Shown piece after piece: positions 1 to 8,224 of a stretch of DNA of 64,000 bases. The notes beneath the pieces are model-generated. The model was given only the letters and a program-made list of their open reading frames with translations, did not search any database and was not told the DNA's origin. Source of the stretch: Sulfurimonas paralvinellae (GTDB lineage Bacteria > Campylobacterota > Campylobacteria > Campylobacterales > Sulfurimonadaceae); the NCBI RefSeq assembly GCF_014905135.1, contig NZ_CP041406.1, positions 682,001 to 746,000 of the forward strand. Direction: 5' to 3'. The translations under genes were made by a program, and so were the position numbers. Positions within the stretch are counted from its first letter, which is position 1. Every line of letters begins with the position of its first letter.

Positions 1-421
1 GTATGGCTTCCTGGGCATCGATATCTAGCGGGTCATTAAAAGCAACAGTGACACTCATATCATCCTGAGAGATTGGAATGGCATTATGTTTTTGAAACTG
101 TGCAAAAGGAACATTTGCTGTAAGGTTGTAGTCCATGTCAATCGAATCAAGGTCGACGAACATTAGATCAAGTTCTTCTGCCAATTTTTGCAGTACTGCA
201 CTCTCTGGTATATAGTCATAATCATCAATAATAGAAAGATTATATACACCTTCACGTATCTGTTTGACAATATAGCGTATAAGCCTGTCCATTGTCATAA
301 ATCCAGAGAGTGTAATATCTCGCAAAATAAGATTCTCACTGATGCCTTTTGCAAGGAGCCTGTCTACTTGGCCTTTCATGATTGAACCGTTGGCAAGTAA
401 GTCTGTTGTTATTCTATCCAC
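1..421 (-). CDS. GspE/PulE-type secretion or pilus assembly ATPase (N-terminal part, cut by window edge)
   Basis: The first 140 codons read through an MshEN/GspE N-terminal domain, with segments such as LQKLAEELDLMFVDLD and a following PISQDDMSVTVAFNDP that match the usual 'PL....g..l.vA..DP' turn of this family. The Walker motifs lie beyond the window edge. I chose a GTG start at 421, preceded by AAGGAAAAG, which overlaps the end of the upstream gene by position. The gene lies 9 nt after the small exported-protein gene and closes a run of secretin, PilMNO and AAA-ATPase genes, so it is likely the motor for that system (CtsE-like in the C. jejuni transformation locus, as I recall its order). 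The family is sure, but the exact role (pseudopilus versus pilus) is not. Confidence 0.8.
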   Translation of the reverse strand, partial: MDRITTDLLANGSIMKGQVDRLLAKGISENLILRDITLSGFMTMDRLIRYIVKQIREGVYNLSIIDDYDYIPESAVLQKLAEELDLMFVDLDSIDMDYNLTANVPFAQFQKHNAIPISQDDMSVTVAFNDPLDIDAQEAI

Positions 422-430
422 GTCTTTTCC

Positions 431-973
431 TTACCAATAGATGTGTCGTTTTATAAGCATTGTATCATAAAACTCCTCAATCACCATTTTAGTGATCTTA
501 TAATCTTTTGCAAGATAGAGTTTATATGTCAATTTTTTATCTTTTGGATCTTCAAAAAGGTAAAATGTCCGCTTTTCATGCTTGCCCAGTTTTGTATAAA
601 GATCAAAAACTTTTGAAAGGATATAGCTGGTTGTCGGCAGTTTGAGTTCTGAAAGTTCATAGCCATCAAGTAAAGAGTGATATAAAAGTTTCTTTTGCAT
701 TAAAATTACAGAAAAATATGCAGAATTTGCACGTGCTTCTTGAGAAAATTTCAACATTGCTGTTGGAATGGCAAGTCTGTCAATATAGTCTGAATTAAGA
801 CAAGCAAAAGCATAGAGTGAAACAAACTCTTCATCACTTTTATATCTGTTAAAATTATCAAATCCCAAACTGCAGACTTTATCATATTTTTTATTTTGAT
901 AAAGACCGAACATCTCTTGTTTGACATCGGCATACAAGTTTACAATTAAAAATATTAGTATTAAAAATCTCAT
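431..973 (-). CDS. Small exported protein of the secretin operon, unknown function
   Basis: A protein of 180 aa with a short hydrophobic leader (residues 1-15, ending LYA) that looks like a signal peptide. The rest is a helical, Tyr/Lys-rich domain without a motif I recognise; it could form TPR-like helix pairs. The start overlaps the end of the TPR membrane protein gene by 4 nt (ATGA arrangement), so the two are probably translationally coupled. The gene sits between that gene and the GspE ATPase. Its position suggests an accessory periplasmic part of the pilus/secretion machine. I do not recognise a named family. Confidence 0.7.
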   Translation of the reverse strand: MRFLILIFLIVNLYADVKQEMFGLYQNKKYDKVCSLGFDNFNRYKSDEEFVSLYAFACLNSDYIDRLAIPTAMLKFSQEARANSAYFSVILMQKKLLYHSLLDGYELSELKLPTTSYILSKVFDLYTKLGKHEKRTFYLFEDPKDKKLTYKLYLAKDYKITKMVIEEFYDTMLIKRHIYW

Positions 974-1848
974 CTGAATTTCCCGGATTCTATGTCGTTA
1001 AGTAATATTTTTGCATTACCTGAATGCGAATAATTTATATACTCACGCAATGTTTTTACAGCCATGTCTCTTTTTCCTAATTTTGCAAGTGATTTTGCAA
1101 AAATAAGCCAGCTCTCCTCAATGTCATTATTGATACCATTGGTAATAAGTGCATAATTATATGCTTGTTCATAGTTACCTATTTCATAATATTTTTTTGC
1201 TACAAAAAGACTTAACGCCGGATTGTTATTCTTTTTGAATCGTGTTATTATCTCTTTAATGTCATTTTGTGATTCACGTCTTTTTATAGTAAGAAGCTGT
1301 TTTTTTGCAGGTTCTTGTTGAACGGGCTGTTGTATGTTTCTTGTTTTTTTATTGCCTTCAAGATTCATATACTCTTCTTCAACAGTACTTTGTTGTTTCG
1401 CAATTTTATTTCTTTTTATTTTTTCTTTTTTGACAGTTTTTGTTTCATTGAGAGTCTTGTAATAAGGTTGTTGCTCTTCACTCTGAATGTGTTTCATAAA
1501 ATGCATTGAAGGTTCAAGGATAAGCTTCTGTTCTTTATCTGTGTTAATTGTTTTAGCTTTGGCAATTGTCTCAAGTTTTATATTGGTTTGGTTTGTATTT
1601 TGCTGAGTGATATTAGTCTCTTGTATAGAATTTTTGCTGTCTATAGTAGGTGTCGCCAGTGTTACAGGCTTTTTAAGAGTTTTGTCCAAAGTAACTTGTT
1701 TATGTTCTTTTTTTTGTGGTGTAGAAGTTGTTATTATAGCTGTAACAAGAATAATCACTATAAGACTTACAGCAATAACTGTATGTGGAATATAGGATTT
1801 AATCTTATAATGCAGCCAACGTTTTTCCAACTCTCGTATATTAAGCAT
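970..1848 (-). CDS. Inner-membrane TPR protein of the secretin operon
   Basis: A protein of 292 aa with a short cytoplasmic N-terminus, one membrane segment at about residues 21-42 (VIAVSLIVIILVTAIITTS) and a long Lys/Gln/Thr-rich linker to about residue 200. The C-terminal region (about 205-285) has TPR-like helices (ALSLFVAKKYYEIGNYEQAY and a second repeat). The topology fits GspB/GspC-like or MSHA MshM/MshN-type partners of an ExeA-type ATPase. The start overlaps the upstream ATPase gene by 8 nt. In C. jejuni the ATPase CtsP works with a membrane protein, CtsX, and this could be the counterpart by position. That is inference from order, not from sequence identity. One TGCGTGAG word lies in the coding region at 1042-1049. 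Confidence 0.75.
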   Translation of the reverse strand: MLNIRELEKRWLHYKIKSYIPHTVIAVSLIVIILVTAIITTSTPQKKEHKQVTLDKTLKKPVTLATPTIDSKNSIQETNITQQNTNQTNIKLETIAKAKTINTDKEQKLILEPSMHFMKHIQSEEQQPYYKTLNETKTVKKEKIKRNKIAKQQSTVEEEYMNLEGNKKTRNIQQPVQQEPAKKQLLTIKRRESQNDIKEIITRFKKNNNPALSLFVAKKYYEIGNYEQAYNYALITNGINNDIEESWLIFAKSLAKLGKRDMAVKTLREYINYSHSGNAKILLNDIESGKFR

Positions 1849-2650
1849 CTATTAATCCCGTATGTATAGCTGCCATCTCTATAAGCTTAGCTGATATTTG
1901 ATTTGTATTGATAGCATATATCTGATTGTTTTTTTCATAAGCTGTATAAATTTCAAAAAGTCCATAGAGTAATTTATTTGTATCTCTATAATTACCGTGG
2001 GTAAATTTATATATTTTATTAACTACCTTTGAATTAAACATACTTGCAGTATCAAAACAGTTTGCTTTCATCAGTTTTTTTTGAATATAAATTTTCAGTT
2101 CTGCATTTGAAGAGTTCTCAAGTTCAATCGTCTCCCAAATTCTTGTCTGAAAGTGCTCTTTTGCTATAAGGTCTTCTTTTTCTGTTTTATGCAGTGCTAT
2201 AACGAACTTGATAGTTCTAGTATCAGAAAGGAGTCTAATCTTCTCCATCAGCTCTTCGGAGTAGAGTTGCGCTTCATCGAGTAAAACTACAGGCACCTGA
2301 TCAAAGTTTTTTTCTTTCACGATTTTCATAAACTGGGTAAAGTTTAATTCACCGCCAAATTTTGTTTCAAAAATATCTTGGGCAAGTCGTTTATAAAATT
2401 CACTCTCGTCCAAAATAGGCGTTTCATAAAGAAAGACATTTTGCGTGGATTCGAGATCCAAAGAGAGCTTTGTAAGGAACATACTTTTCCCAGTCCCCGG
2501 TTTTCCATAAAGAAGTATCATTTTTAAAGGCTTCTTTATAGAATCTTTCAATGATTGATAAATGGTAGAAACACGGTCTAGTTGAACATAATCTTTAGGA
2601 TTGACAGTATCTAAGAAAACATTTTTAGAATTTACAAAGATACTGTCCAT
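1841..2650 (-). CDS. GspA/ExeA/MshM-like AAA ATPase (CtsP-like)
   Basis: A protein of 269 aa of the AAA_22/ExeA family. The Walker A motif GKPGTGKS is at residues 49-56 and the Walker B motif VVLLDEAQ at 121-128. The arginine-rich sensor region (RLLSDTRTIKFVIALHK) follows at about 138-155. There is no membrane segment, so it is a peripheral cytoplasmic ATPase. It lies 11 nt downstream of the secretin gene and overlaps the TPR membrane protein gene. ExeA-type ATPases help secretins assemble or pass the peptidoglycan, and the order secretin-ATPase-membrane protein-GspE matches the C. jejuni ctsD-ctsP-ctsX-ctsE order that I recall. The family is clear and the competence role is inferred. Confidence 0.85.
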   Translation of the reverse strand: MDSIFVNSKNVFLDTVNPKDYVQLDRVSTIYQSLKDSIKKPLKMILLYGKPGTGKSMFLTKLSLDLESTQNVFLYETPILDESEFYKRLAQDIFETKFGGELNFTQFMKIVKEKNFDQVPVVLLDEAQLYSEELMEKIRLLSDTRTIKFVIALHKTEKEDLIAKEHFQTRIWETIELENSSNAELKIYIQKKLMKANCFDTASMFNSKVVNKIYKFTHGNYRDTNKLLYGLFEIYTAYEKNNQIYAINTNQISAKLIEMAAIHTGLIDA

Positions 2651-2661
2651 ATACTATTTCC

Positions 2662-4296
2662 CTATTTGTCATCAGCTGATGTGTTTTCATCTGCATTTTG
2701 TGTTTTTTTTACACCTTTGGAAGCAGATTCGAGTTCAAGCAGATCATTACTTAAGCCTTCATATCCTAAGTCAGATAGAGAAACACTGTTCTTAGACTTG
2801 TGAATGATATGTGGTTCTATGATGATGACTAACTCTTGTGTTGATTTTACTTTTTCTTCATATTTGAAGAGATAGCTAAGAATCGGAATATCACCTAAAA
2901 TAGGAACTTTATTGGATTTATTTGTATTTTTTGTATTGATGAGCCCACCGAGAATAATTCTGTTTCCATCTTTAACTGTTACAACAGATGAAAGCTGACG
3001 ACGTGTAAGGTCAGGCGGCATATCTCGACCTGAGTTATCTGTCCCTGCCAAGTTTGTCGTAGTCTCTGAGAGAGATGGATTGATTTTAAGTGTAATCGTT
3101 TTATCATCAGAAATTTCCGGTGTGATTGTTAGCAGAACACCTGCAAAAACTGATTGTACTGCTTCATCTTGGGTTGTCGCAGCAACACCACCGCCAGTTC
3201 CCTGCTGATTTGTTGATGATTTTATCTTATAAAAATACTCAGTACCGGCTGTGATAAGTGCCGGTTGGTTGTTCAGTGTCAGTACTTTCGGATTTGAGAG
3301 TGCATTGACATCTCCCTGTGTTTTTAAAAACTTGATAACTTCATTGAGTGAACCACCACCCTGAATGGTTGCAATTTTTGCTATACCTGCTGCACCGGGT
3401 ATAGTGGCCTTTGTTATTTGTGGATTGAGTGGATCTGTTGTATCAAATTCACTGACATTTCTTAGTTTTAAAGTGTTAATACCGAATTTGACATTTTGAA
3501 GTGCATAAAGCTGTTTCCAGTCAATACCGGTAGTTTTTCCTTCATTCATCGTGACCGCTAAAAGCTGTACATCTATGAGAACTTGAAGTTGCACTTTATC
3601 CTGTAGTTTTTTAAGATATTTGTCAAATCTTTTTAGCTGTTGCTCTGTTGCTGTTACAGTAATGAGTCCCGCATTTTTATTTATTAAAGGTTCAGGAGCT
3701 ACATATTTGTCTGTCGGACGGTTAAGAACGCTTTGAAATTCTGATTCAAGCTGTTCCCAGAATTTTACTTCATCAGTGCTTTCTATTTTTATTCCTGTAT
3801 CTGCAGTAGCATTAGTACCATTGCCGGCAGCACCACCTGTTGTGCCACCTGCTGTAGCACCTGCTGCTGCGCCATTTTGCTGACCGCCATTATTAGATGA
3901 ACTGAGTGTTACATCGGTGCTGCCTGTACTTTTTCTTTGTGAAAGTATATAGTCAATATTAAATACTTTTGTTTCCAAATAAGAGATTTTAAGTAGGTTG
4001 TTCTCCAATGTATAGGAGAGGTTGTTCTCCGTTAAAATAATATTGAGAACTTCATCAATCGTCAAGTTCTTCAAGTTTGTTTTGTTGAGTTTTGTCTGCA
4101 GAAATTTTTCTGCATAGGGATCTGTAATGATGATGCTGAATCCACACTCATCACTCAATTGATCGATAAAGTCAAGAATTTTTGTATTCTTTGCCGATGA
4201 GATACTGAAAAGCTCATAGGTACAGTCTGCAAAACTGCTTGTCGATACCATGGTTGTTAAGATAGCTGCACATAGCGATGTTTTAATAAATTTCAT
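2662..4296 (-). CDS. MshL/PilQ/GspD-family secretin (CtsD-like)
   Basis: A protein of 544 aa with a signal peptide (residues 1-23, ending SSFA). An STN-like domain follows (about 25-125). A low-complexity linker rich in Gly, Ala, Thr and Asn lies at about 138-168. After an N-domain, the C-terminal secretin domain carries the hallmark 'LSNPKVLTLNNQPALITAG' and 'GGLINTKNT...VPILGDIPILSYLF' regions (about 325-505). It should form the outer-membrane ring for a type IV pilus or type II secretion-like machine. MshL is the closest family by architecture. No lipobox is seen, so it is probably not a lipoprotein and may rely on a partner for targeting. It belongs to one operon with PilMNO/P-like genes. 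Confidence 0.92.
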   Translation of the reverse strand: MKFIKTSLCAAILTTMVSTSSFADCTYELFSISSAKNTKILDFIDQLSDECGFSIIITDPYAEKFLQTKLNKTNLKNLTIDEVLNIILTENNLSYTLENNLLKISYLETKVFNIDYILSQRKSTGSTDVTLSSSNNGGQQNGAAAGATAGGTTGGAAGNGTNATADTGIKIESTDEVKFWEQLESEFQSVLNRPTDKYVAPEPLINKNAGLITVTATEQQLKRFDKYLKKLQDKVQLQVLIDVQLLAVTMNEGKTTGIDWKQLYALQNVKFGINTLKLRNVSEFDTTDPLNPQITKATIPGAAGIAKIATIQGGGSLNEVIKFLKTQGDVNALSNPKVLTLNNQPALITAGTEYFYKIKSSTNQQGTGGGVAATTQDEAVQSVFAGVLLTITPEISDDKTITLKINPSLSETTTNLAGTDNSGRDMPPDLTRRQLSSVVTVKDGNRIILGGLINTKNTNKSNKVPILGDIPILSYLFKYEEKVKSTQELVIIIEPHIIHKSKNSVSLSDLGYEGLSNDLLELESASKGVKKTQNADENTSADDK

Positions 4297-4305
4297 TTTT
4301 CATTC

Positions 4306-4749
4306 CTACTTATTATTGAATTTAAGATTTTTACTTTTACTCACAGTGGAGAGAAGTATCTGTTTTTTACCTTGAGTCAATAGTACAGACTGAAGATTGA
4401 CTTTTTCAAGTTTATATCCATAAACTTTTTCACCCTCTTTGTACCATCTTCCATTGATAAGCGCAGTTTTATTTAAAATGGCTTCGAGTTGAAGTTTGGA
4501 AGAGTATGTTTGAACTTTCCTTTTTCCAGAAGACGATTTTGAATATCTTCTGTATGGAGATCGAACTCTTTTTTTTGCTTTTTTAGCATGTAAAAAAATA
4601 AAAGGGTCTTTCAGTTTCGAAATATCTTTTATTGATATTCCTTTCCTTGGCGGTTTAATTGCTTCTATCTGTTCATCTACCCATGCGAGCTCACCGGCAA
4701 CTAAATGTGTAGATACGAGCAGTAGTAAGGCTATAGTTAACTTTTTCAT
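4306..4749 (-). CDS. PilP/GspC-like periplasmic protein
   Basis: A protein of 147 aa with a signal peptide (residues 1-19, ending HLVAG). A very basic segment rich in Lys, Arg and Ser follows (about 55-80). The C-terminal domain (about 85-140) contains LEAILNKTALINGRWYKEGE, then 'VYGYKLEKVNLQSVLL', the pattern of the PilP/GspC homology region that touches the secretin. It overlaps the PilO gene by 1 nt and lies 9 nt before the secretin, exactly where pilP sits in pilMNOPQ operons. The assignment rests on order and this short pattern, and the protein is shorter than typical PilP. Confidence 0.7.
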   Translation of the reverse strand: MKKLTIALLLLVSTHLVAGELAWVDEQIEAIKPPRKGISIKDISKLKDPFIFLHAKKAKKRVRSPYRRYSKSSSGKRKVQTYSSKLQLEAILNKTALINGRWYKEGEKVYGYKLEKVNLQSVLLTQGKKQILLSTVSKSKNLKFNNK

Positions 4750-5381
4750 TAGTATTTAATCCCCCATACTGAGATTTTAAACTTTGATGTTAAATCATCT
4801 TCTGCCTTGATATCAAAGTCGTGGATATCCACAACCAGATCACTTTGTTCAAGTGAGTTGATGAATTTTATAGTATTTTTGAAATTACCTTCAGCATCGA
4901 CGGTAATATCGAGAATATGTCCAAATGAACTGCCGACTTTTGAATACTTATTCGTTAAGTTGTTGATTTTAACATGATATTTTTGAGCATTCGTCGTAAT
5001 AGAATCAAGGTATTCACCCCATGCTCTTTCATCATAAATAAGAGAAGAGATAGTTTCAATTCTGCTTTTAATATACGCATTATTCTTCTTGTGCATAGCT
5101 ATTTCATTGTTGATTTTCTTAATTTCTCTTTCAAGCTGTGTGATCTTTGCCTCCGGATTTCTCTGTAGATATTGCTTATCACTGGCAATCTGCTTTTCAA
5201 GACGCATAACATTTGCACGAGTACGCTCAAAACTTTCAAAAGAGCTGTCCCAGAAAAAGAGATATGCAAAAGCGAAGATACCGGCAACTATCATGCCGTA
5301 TGTCATATAAATCTCTTTTTGTTCTTTGCCCTTAAAAAAGTTGTCTATCTTATGTAAGTAATCTTCTATATTTATTTTCAT
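4749..5381 (-). CDS. PilO/MshJ-like inner-membrane protein
   Basis: A protein of 210 aa with a short cytoplasmic N-terminus, one membrane helix at about residues 26-44 (TYGMIVAGIFAFAYLFFW), a long coiled coil (about 52-115) and a C-terminal alpha/beta domain. This is the PilO layout. It would pair with the PilN part of the upstream fusion protein to form the inner-membrane alignment complex that links the cytoplasmic ATPases to the secretin. It overlaps the upstream gene by 4 nt and the downstream gene by 1 nt, indicating coupled translation. The family call rests on topology and operon position. Confidence 0.78.
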   Translation of the reverse strand: MKINIEDYLHKIDNFFKGKEQKEIYMTYGMIVAGIFAFAYLFFWDSSFESFERTRANVMRLEKQIASDKQYLQRNPEAKITQLEREIKKINNEIAMHKKNNAYIKSRIETISSLIYDERAWGEYLDSITTNAQKYHVKINNLTNKYSKVGSSFGHILDITVDAEGNFKNTIKFINSLEQSDLVVDIHDFDIKAEDDLTSKFKISVWGIKY

Positions 5382-6919
5382 AATAATTTCACCTTCAACT
5401 CACTCTGGTAAATTTTTAATTTATCATTGAATTTAATCTCTTCTAAATCAAAATCATATTTACCTTCATTTGTCTTTGTAAGATACTCTACGAGTTTTGT
5501 AATCTCTCTGTCTTTTGGTGAAACAAGATTGAGTGTCAATACTTTTCCACTTTTTTTATCTTCTGCATAGAGAATTGATTCGACATTGACTTTAAACTTA
5601 TTGATATCTTTTGTAAAAGCAGCGACTAATTTTGCTTTCATTGGATAATCTACTTTTACTTCATGAATCTTGATAAGCGTGTTTTTCTTTTCATTATACT
5701 CTTTTTTCTCTTGAGCGAGCAGTGTCAAAGCTTTTTCTTTGTCTGCCAATCTGTTTTTTATAGTAGCTTCTCTTGTTATTTTTATGTTGTGAACTTCTTT
5801 GTAGTTTTGTTTTAACAGATCTTCTTGAAGTTCTTGAGCATAAGTTAAAATCCAATATGTGATTGGATAGGCAAAAGCAAGGGCAAATGCTGCCGCTGTT
5901 AAAATAATGAGCTTACCGCTCTCTCTGCGAATAAATCTTGGAGGACGTCTGTATGCTGTAAAGTTACATTCATATCTCTCTACAGGCGGTACGAGTGTGT
6001 AGAGCTGCATAAGTGCATGCATCTGATCAAGATAGACATCTTCACTTGTCTCAAAACCGTAGTCAAAATCAAATTCACTGGCATGAATATTGAGTTCGAC
6101 TTCAAGCATTTCATGAAGTTTTGTCTCTGTTTGAACCTGTGTACCTATATATACATGTTCAAATTTGTCGATTTCAAAAGCTCTTTTTGCATACGTTAAA
6201 ATATCATTGATATTTGCAATGAGCTCTTTATAGAGTCTGATAAGGTACTCTTTGTATTCACTGTCACTCTCTTTGAGGTTAACTGTCGTAAAGAAATCCA
6301 TAAAATCATCATAGGTGATGCGTTCACCATAGAGTTCACAAAATCGTTCATGTATATCAACAAATGAATACTTGATTGATTTTGTATAGATGAACTCTTT
6401 ATTACCATAGATTGTCAAAGATGCATCGTTTTCCTGAAAATATATAAAACAGTGTACACCGCTACTATCGAGTATCTCTTTGGAGTAAAGAGATTTTACA
6501 AGAAGCGGAGCAGGAACGATGACATCGATATACTTTACTTTCTCAACAACTTTTTCAAATGTTGTCGTTAGATCAAGCGGATCAACGATAAATACATGGA
6601 AGTGTCTGTTGTCTTCGTCTAAACTATTGAAAGTTTCTATATACTGAATTTGGTATTCGACCGCTTGATCGAGTGCCAGTTCATCATAGGCTTTGTTATT
6701 AATAGCATCAAAAAGGTCTTCATCCGGAATGTTTTTACTAATTTCAATCTGTGCAGTAATGAACTCTTTCGTATTTAAATACGAAATAACAAATTGATCT
6801 TTTGAAAATTCTGGAGTTTTTGATTCAGTAATAAAACTAGATACACTGTTGAAGTAAGTATCTTTGTATGGATTAACAGATAGTACACTTGAAAAAGAGT
6901 GTTGTGCTGACGTACTCAT
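5378..6919 (-). CDS. PilM-PilN fusion (MshI-like)
   Basis: A protein of 513 aa that joins two usually separate pilus parts. Residues 1 to about 330 form a cytoplasmic, acidic, PilM/actin-like domain without a clear nucleotide motif. A membrane helix lies at about 337-358 (LIILTAAAFALAFAYPI). A coiled coil at about 362-425 and a periplasmic domain to the end follow the PilN pattern. Together with PilO, PilP-like and the secretin it would form the alignment complex. The gene starts 11 nt after the Csd4-like peptidase gene, so the pilus genes appear to be read from a transcript shared with cell-shape and housekeeping genes upstream. Confidence 0.75.
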   Translation of the reverse strand: MSTSAQHSFSSVLSVNPYKDTYFNSVSSFITESKTPEFSKDQFVISYLNTKEFITAQIEISKNIPDEDLFDAINNKAYDELALDQAVEYQIQYIETFNSLDEDNRHFHVFIVDPLDLTTTFEKVVEKVKYIDVIVPAPLLVKSLYSKEILDSSGVHCFIYFQENDASLTIYGNKEFIYTKSIKYSFVDIHERFCELYGERITYDDFMDFFTTVNLKESDSEYKEYLIRLYKELIANINDILTYAKRAFEIDKFEHVYIGTQVQTETKLHEMLEVELNIHASEFDFDYGFETSEDVYLDQMHALMQLYTLVPPVERYECNFTAYRRPPRFIRRESGKLIILTAAAFALAFAYPITYWILTYAQELQEDLLKQNYKEVHNIKITREATIKNRLADKEKALTLLAQEKKEYNEKKNTLIKIHEVKVDYPMKAKLVAAFTKDINKFKVNVESILYAEDKKSGKVLTLNLVSPKDREITKLVEYLTKTNEGKYDFDLEEIKFNDKLKIYQSELKVKLL

Positions 6920-6930
6920 TAATTATAATC

Positions 6931-8223
6931 CTATTTAAATTTAACCATTAACATGGAACAAAATCCATTGTTATCGTAAAACTCGATTCTGTATGTGGTA
7001 TTAGCTCTATCAACAGCATATCTTGTTCCAAGATCTTTTCTTGAGATGGATATACCACTCTCATCTTTTGCGTTTTTTGAGTAATAACCAATAACATTTA
7101 CTCGAATATTTTTACCTTTAACAACCTTAAAATCGTCACTTATCTGAAATTTTGAAGCTTTTGGCAAAGAAACTGACTTTCCATCTGCTTCAACCCTGTA
7201 TAAATCAGGACAGTTATGTGACATTTTAAAATATTGCGGACTCAGCGACGTAATCTTTTTATTGCCTATATAGATGTCGTATGTACCGAGCCTATTCTTT
7301 TTAACAAACCCCAAAGGATGGGAAAAGTTAAATTCGTTACTTTTTGATTTTAGCGGAATGAAGCTTAAAGATTTTTTTATATTGTTCAAATTTAACAAAA
7401 TATTGTGATTTATTTCCAAAGTTCCATAATTTTTAATTATTTTTTCAATATTATCTTGTGTAAGGTTAAAGTCGCGTGAGTACTTGATATGCATAACTTT
7501 CATGAATCCCTCAATAGCACGCAGCTGATAAAAAACTTTTTGAGAGAGTGTCGGAAGACTTTTACTTGTCTCAATTGCAAAAGCAGGTTTATTATGTTTT
7601 ACTGCAAAATATGTAAGTGATAGCTGCATCTCTTTGTCTTTGTATTGTGTCTGTGTATTTTTTACATTAAAGATATGATGTTGATGGAGAAGTTCTTTGT
7701 TCACACTCTCTTTGACCTGCAGCGCAATATCATTGAGTTCGCCAAATTGGTTGTTTTTGTAGAGTTTACATTGATCGATGACACATGTTTGTCCCCATGC
7801 TTTCGGATTGTAGATCCTATTTTCCTCTTTTTCCCTGTAAAAACCATGTCCGTCGTGAAGATTAAGTATGAGAGAAACTTTTTTAGATAAGATGATCTTT
7901 TTTATTTCATCTACAATTTCTTTATCTTTATCATTCTTGTCGATAGCTGCAAATTTACGATTCATATCTCCATGAATACCTCGTTTGTTTGCAATGATAC
8001 TCGCTTCATTGAGATTTGGAATGATCCATACATTCTTAGAAAGAATCTTGTAGTGCTCGGCTAGAATTGCTGGAGCGAAGTAGCCTCCAGGCTCATTACC
8101 ATGAATACCGCCGATAACTAAAAGAGTAGTGTTTGAATCGGAATTCTCTTTTTTTATAAGTTTGATTTGGGCAAAGAGTGCAGTATTCAAGAGAAAAAAG
8201 AAAACAATTATGAGTTGTTTCAT
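6931..8223 (-). CDS. Peptidoglycan DL-carboxypeptidase, M14/M99 family (Csd4/Pgp1-like)
   Basis: A protein of 430 aa with a signal peptide (residues 1-18, ending ALFA). The metallo-carboxypeptidase zinc motif is GGIHGNEPGG (His41 and Glu44), the third ligand is His123 in NLHDGHGF, and a candidate catalytic Glu218 lies in FAIETS. These line up with Q46, E49, H128 and E222 of H. pylori Csd4, but the first ligand here is the ordinary His rather than the atypical Gln. The enzyme should trim muramyl tripeptides to dipeptides in the periplasm and shape the cell. The next gene upstream is a Csd6/Pgp2-like enzyme whose product is the usual substrate supplier, 1 nt away. C-terminal beta domains (about 240-430) fit the Csd4 three-domain fold. 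Confidence 0.88.
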   Translation of the reverse strand: MKQLIIVFFFLLNTALFAQIKLIKKENSDSNTTLLVIGGIHGNEPGGYFAPAILAEHYKILSKNVWIIPNLNEASIIANKRGIHGDMNRKFAAIDKNDKDKEIVDEIKKIILSKKVSLILNLHDGHGFYREKEENRIYNPKAWGQTCVIDQCKLYKNNQFGELNDIALQVKESVNKELLHQHHIFNVKNTQTQYKDKEMQLSLTYFAVKHNKPAFAIETSKSLPTLSQKVFYQLRAIEGFMKVMHIKYSRDFNLTQDNIEKIIKNYGTLEINHNILLNLNNIKKSLSFIPLKSKSNEFNFSHPLGFVKKNRLGTYDIYIGNKKITSLSPQYFKMSHNCPDLYRVEADGKSVSLPKASKFQISDDFKVVKGKNIRVNVIGYYSKNAKDESGISISRKDLGTRYAVDRANTTYRIEFYDNNGFCSMLMVKFK

Positions 8224-8224
8224 G

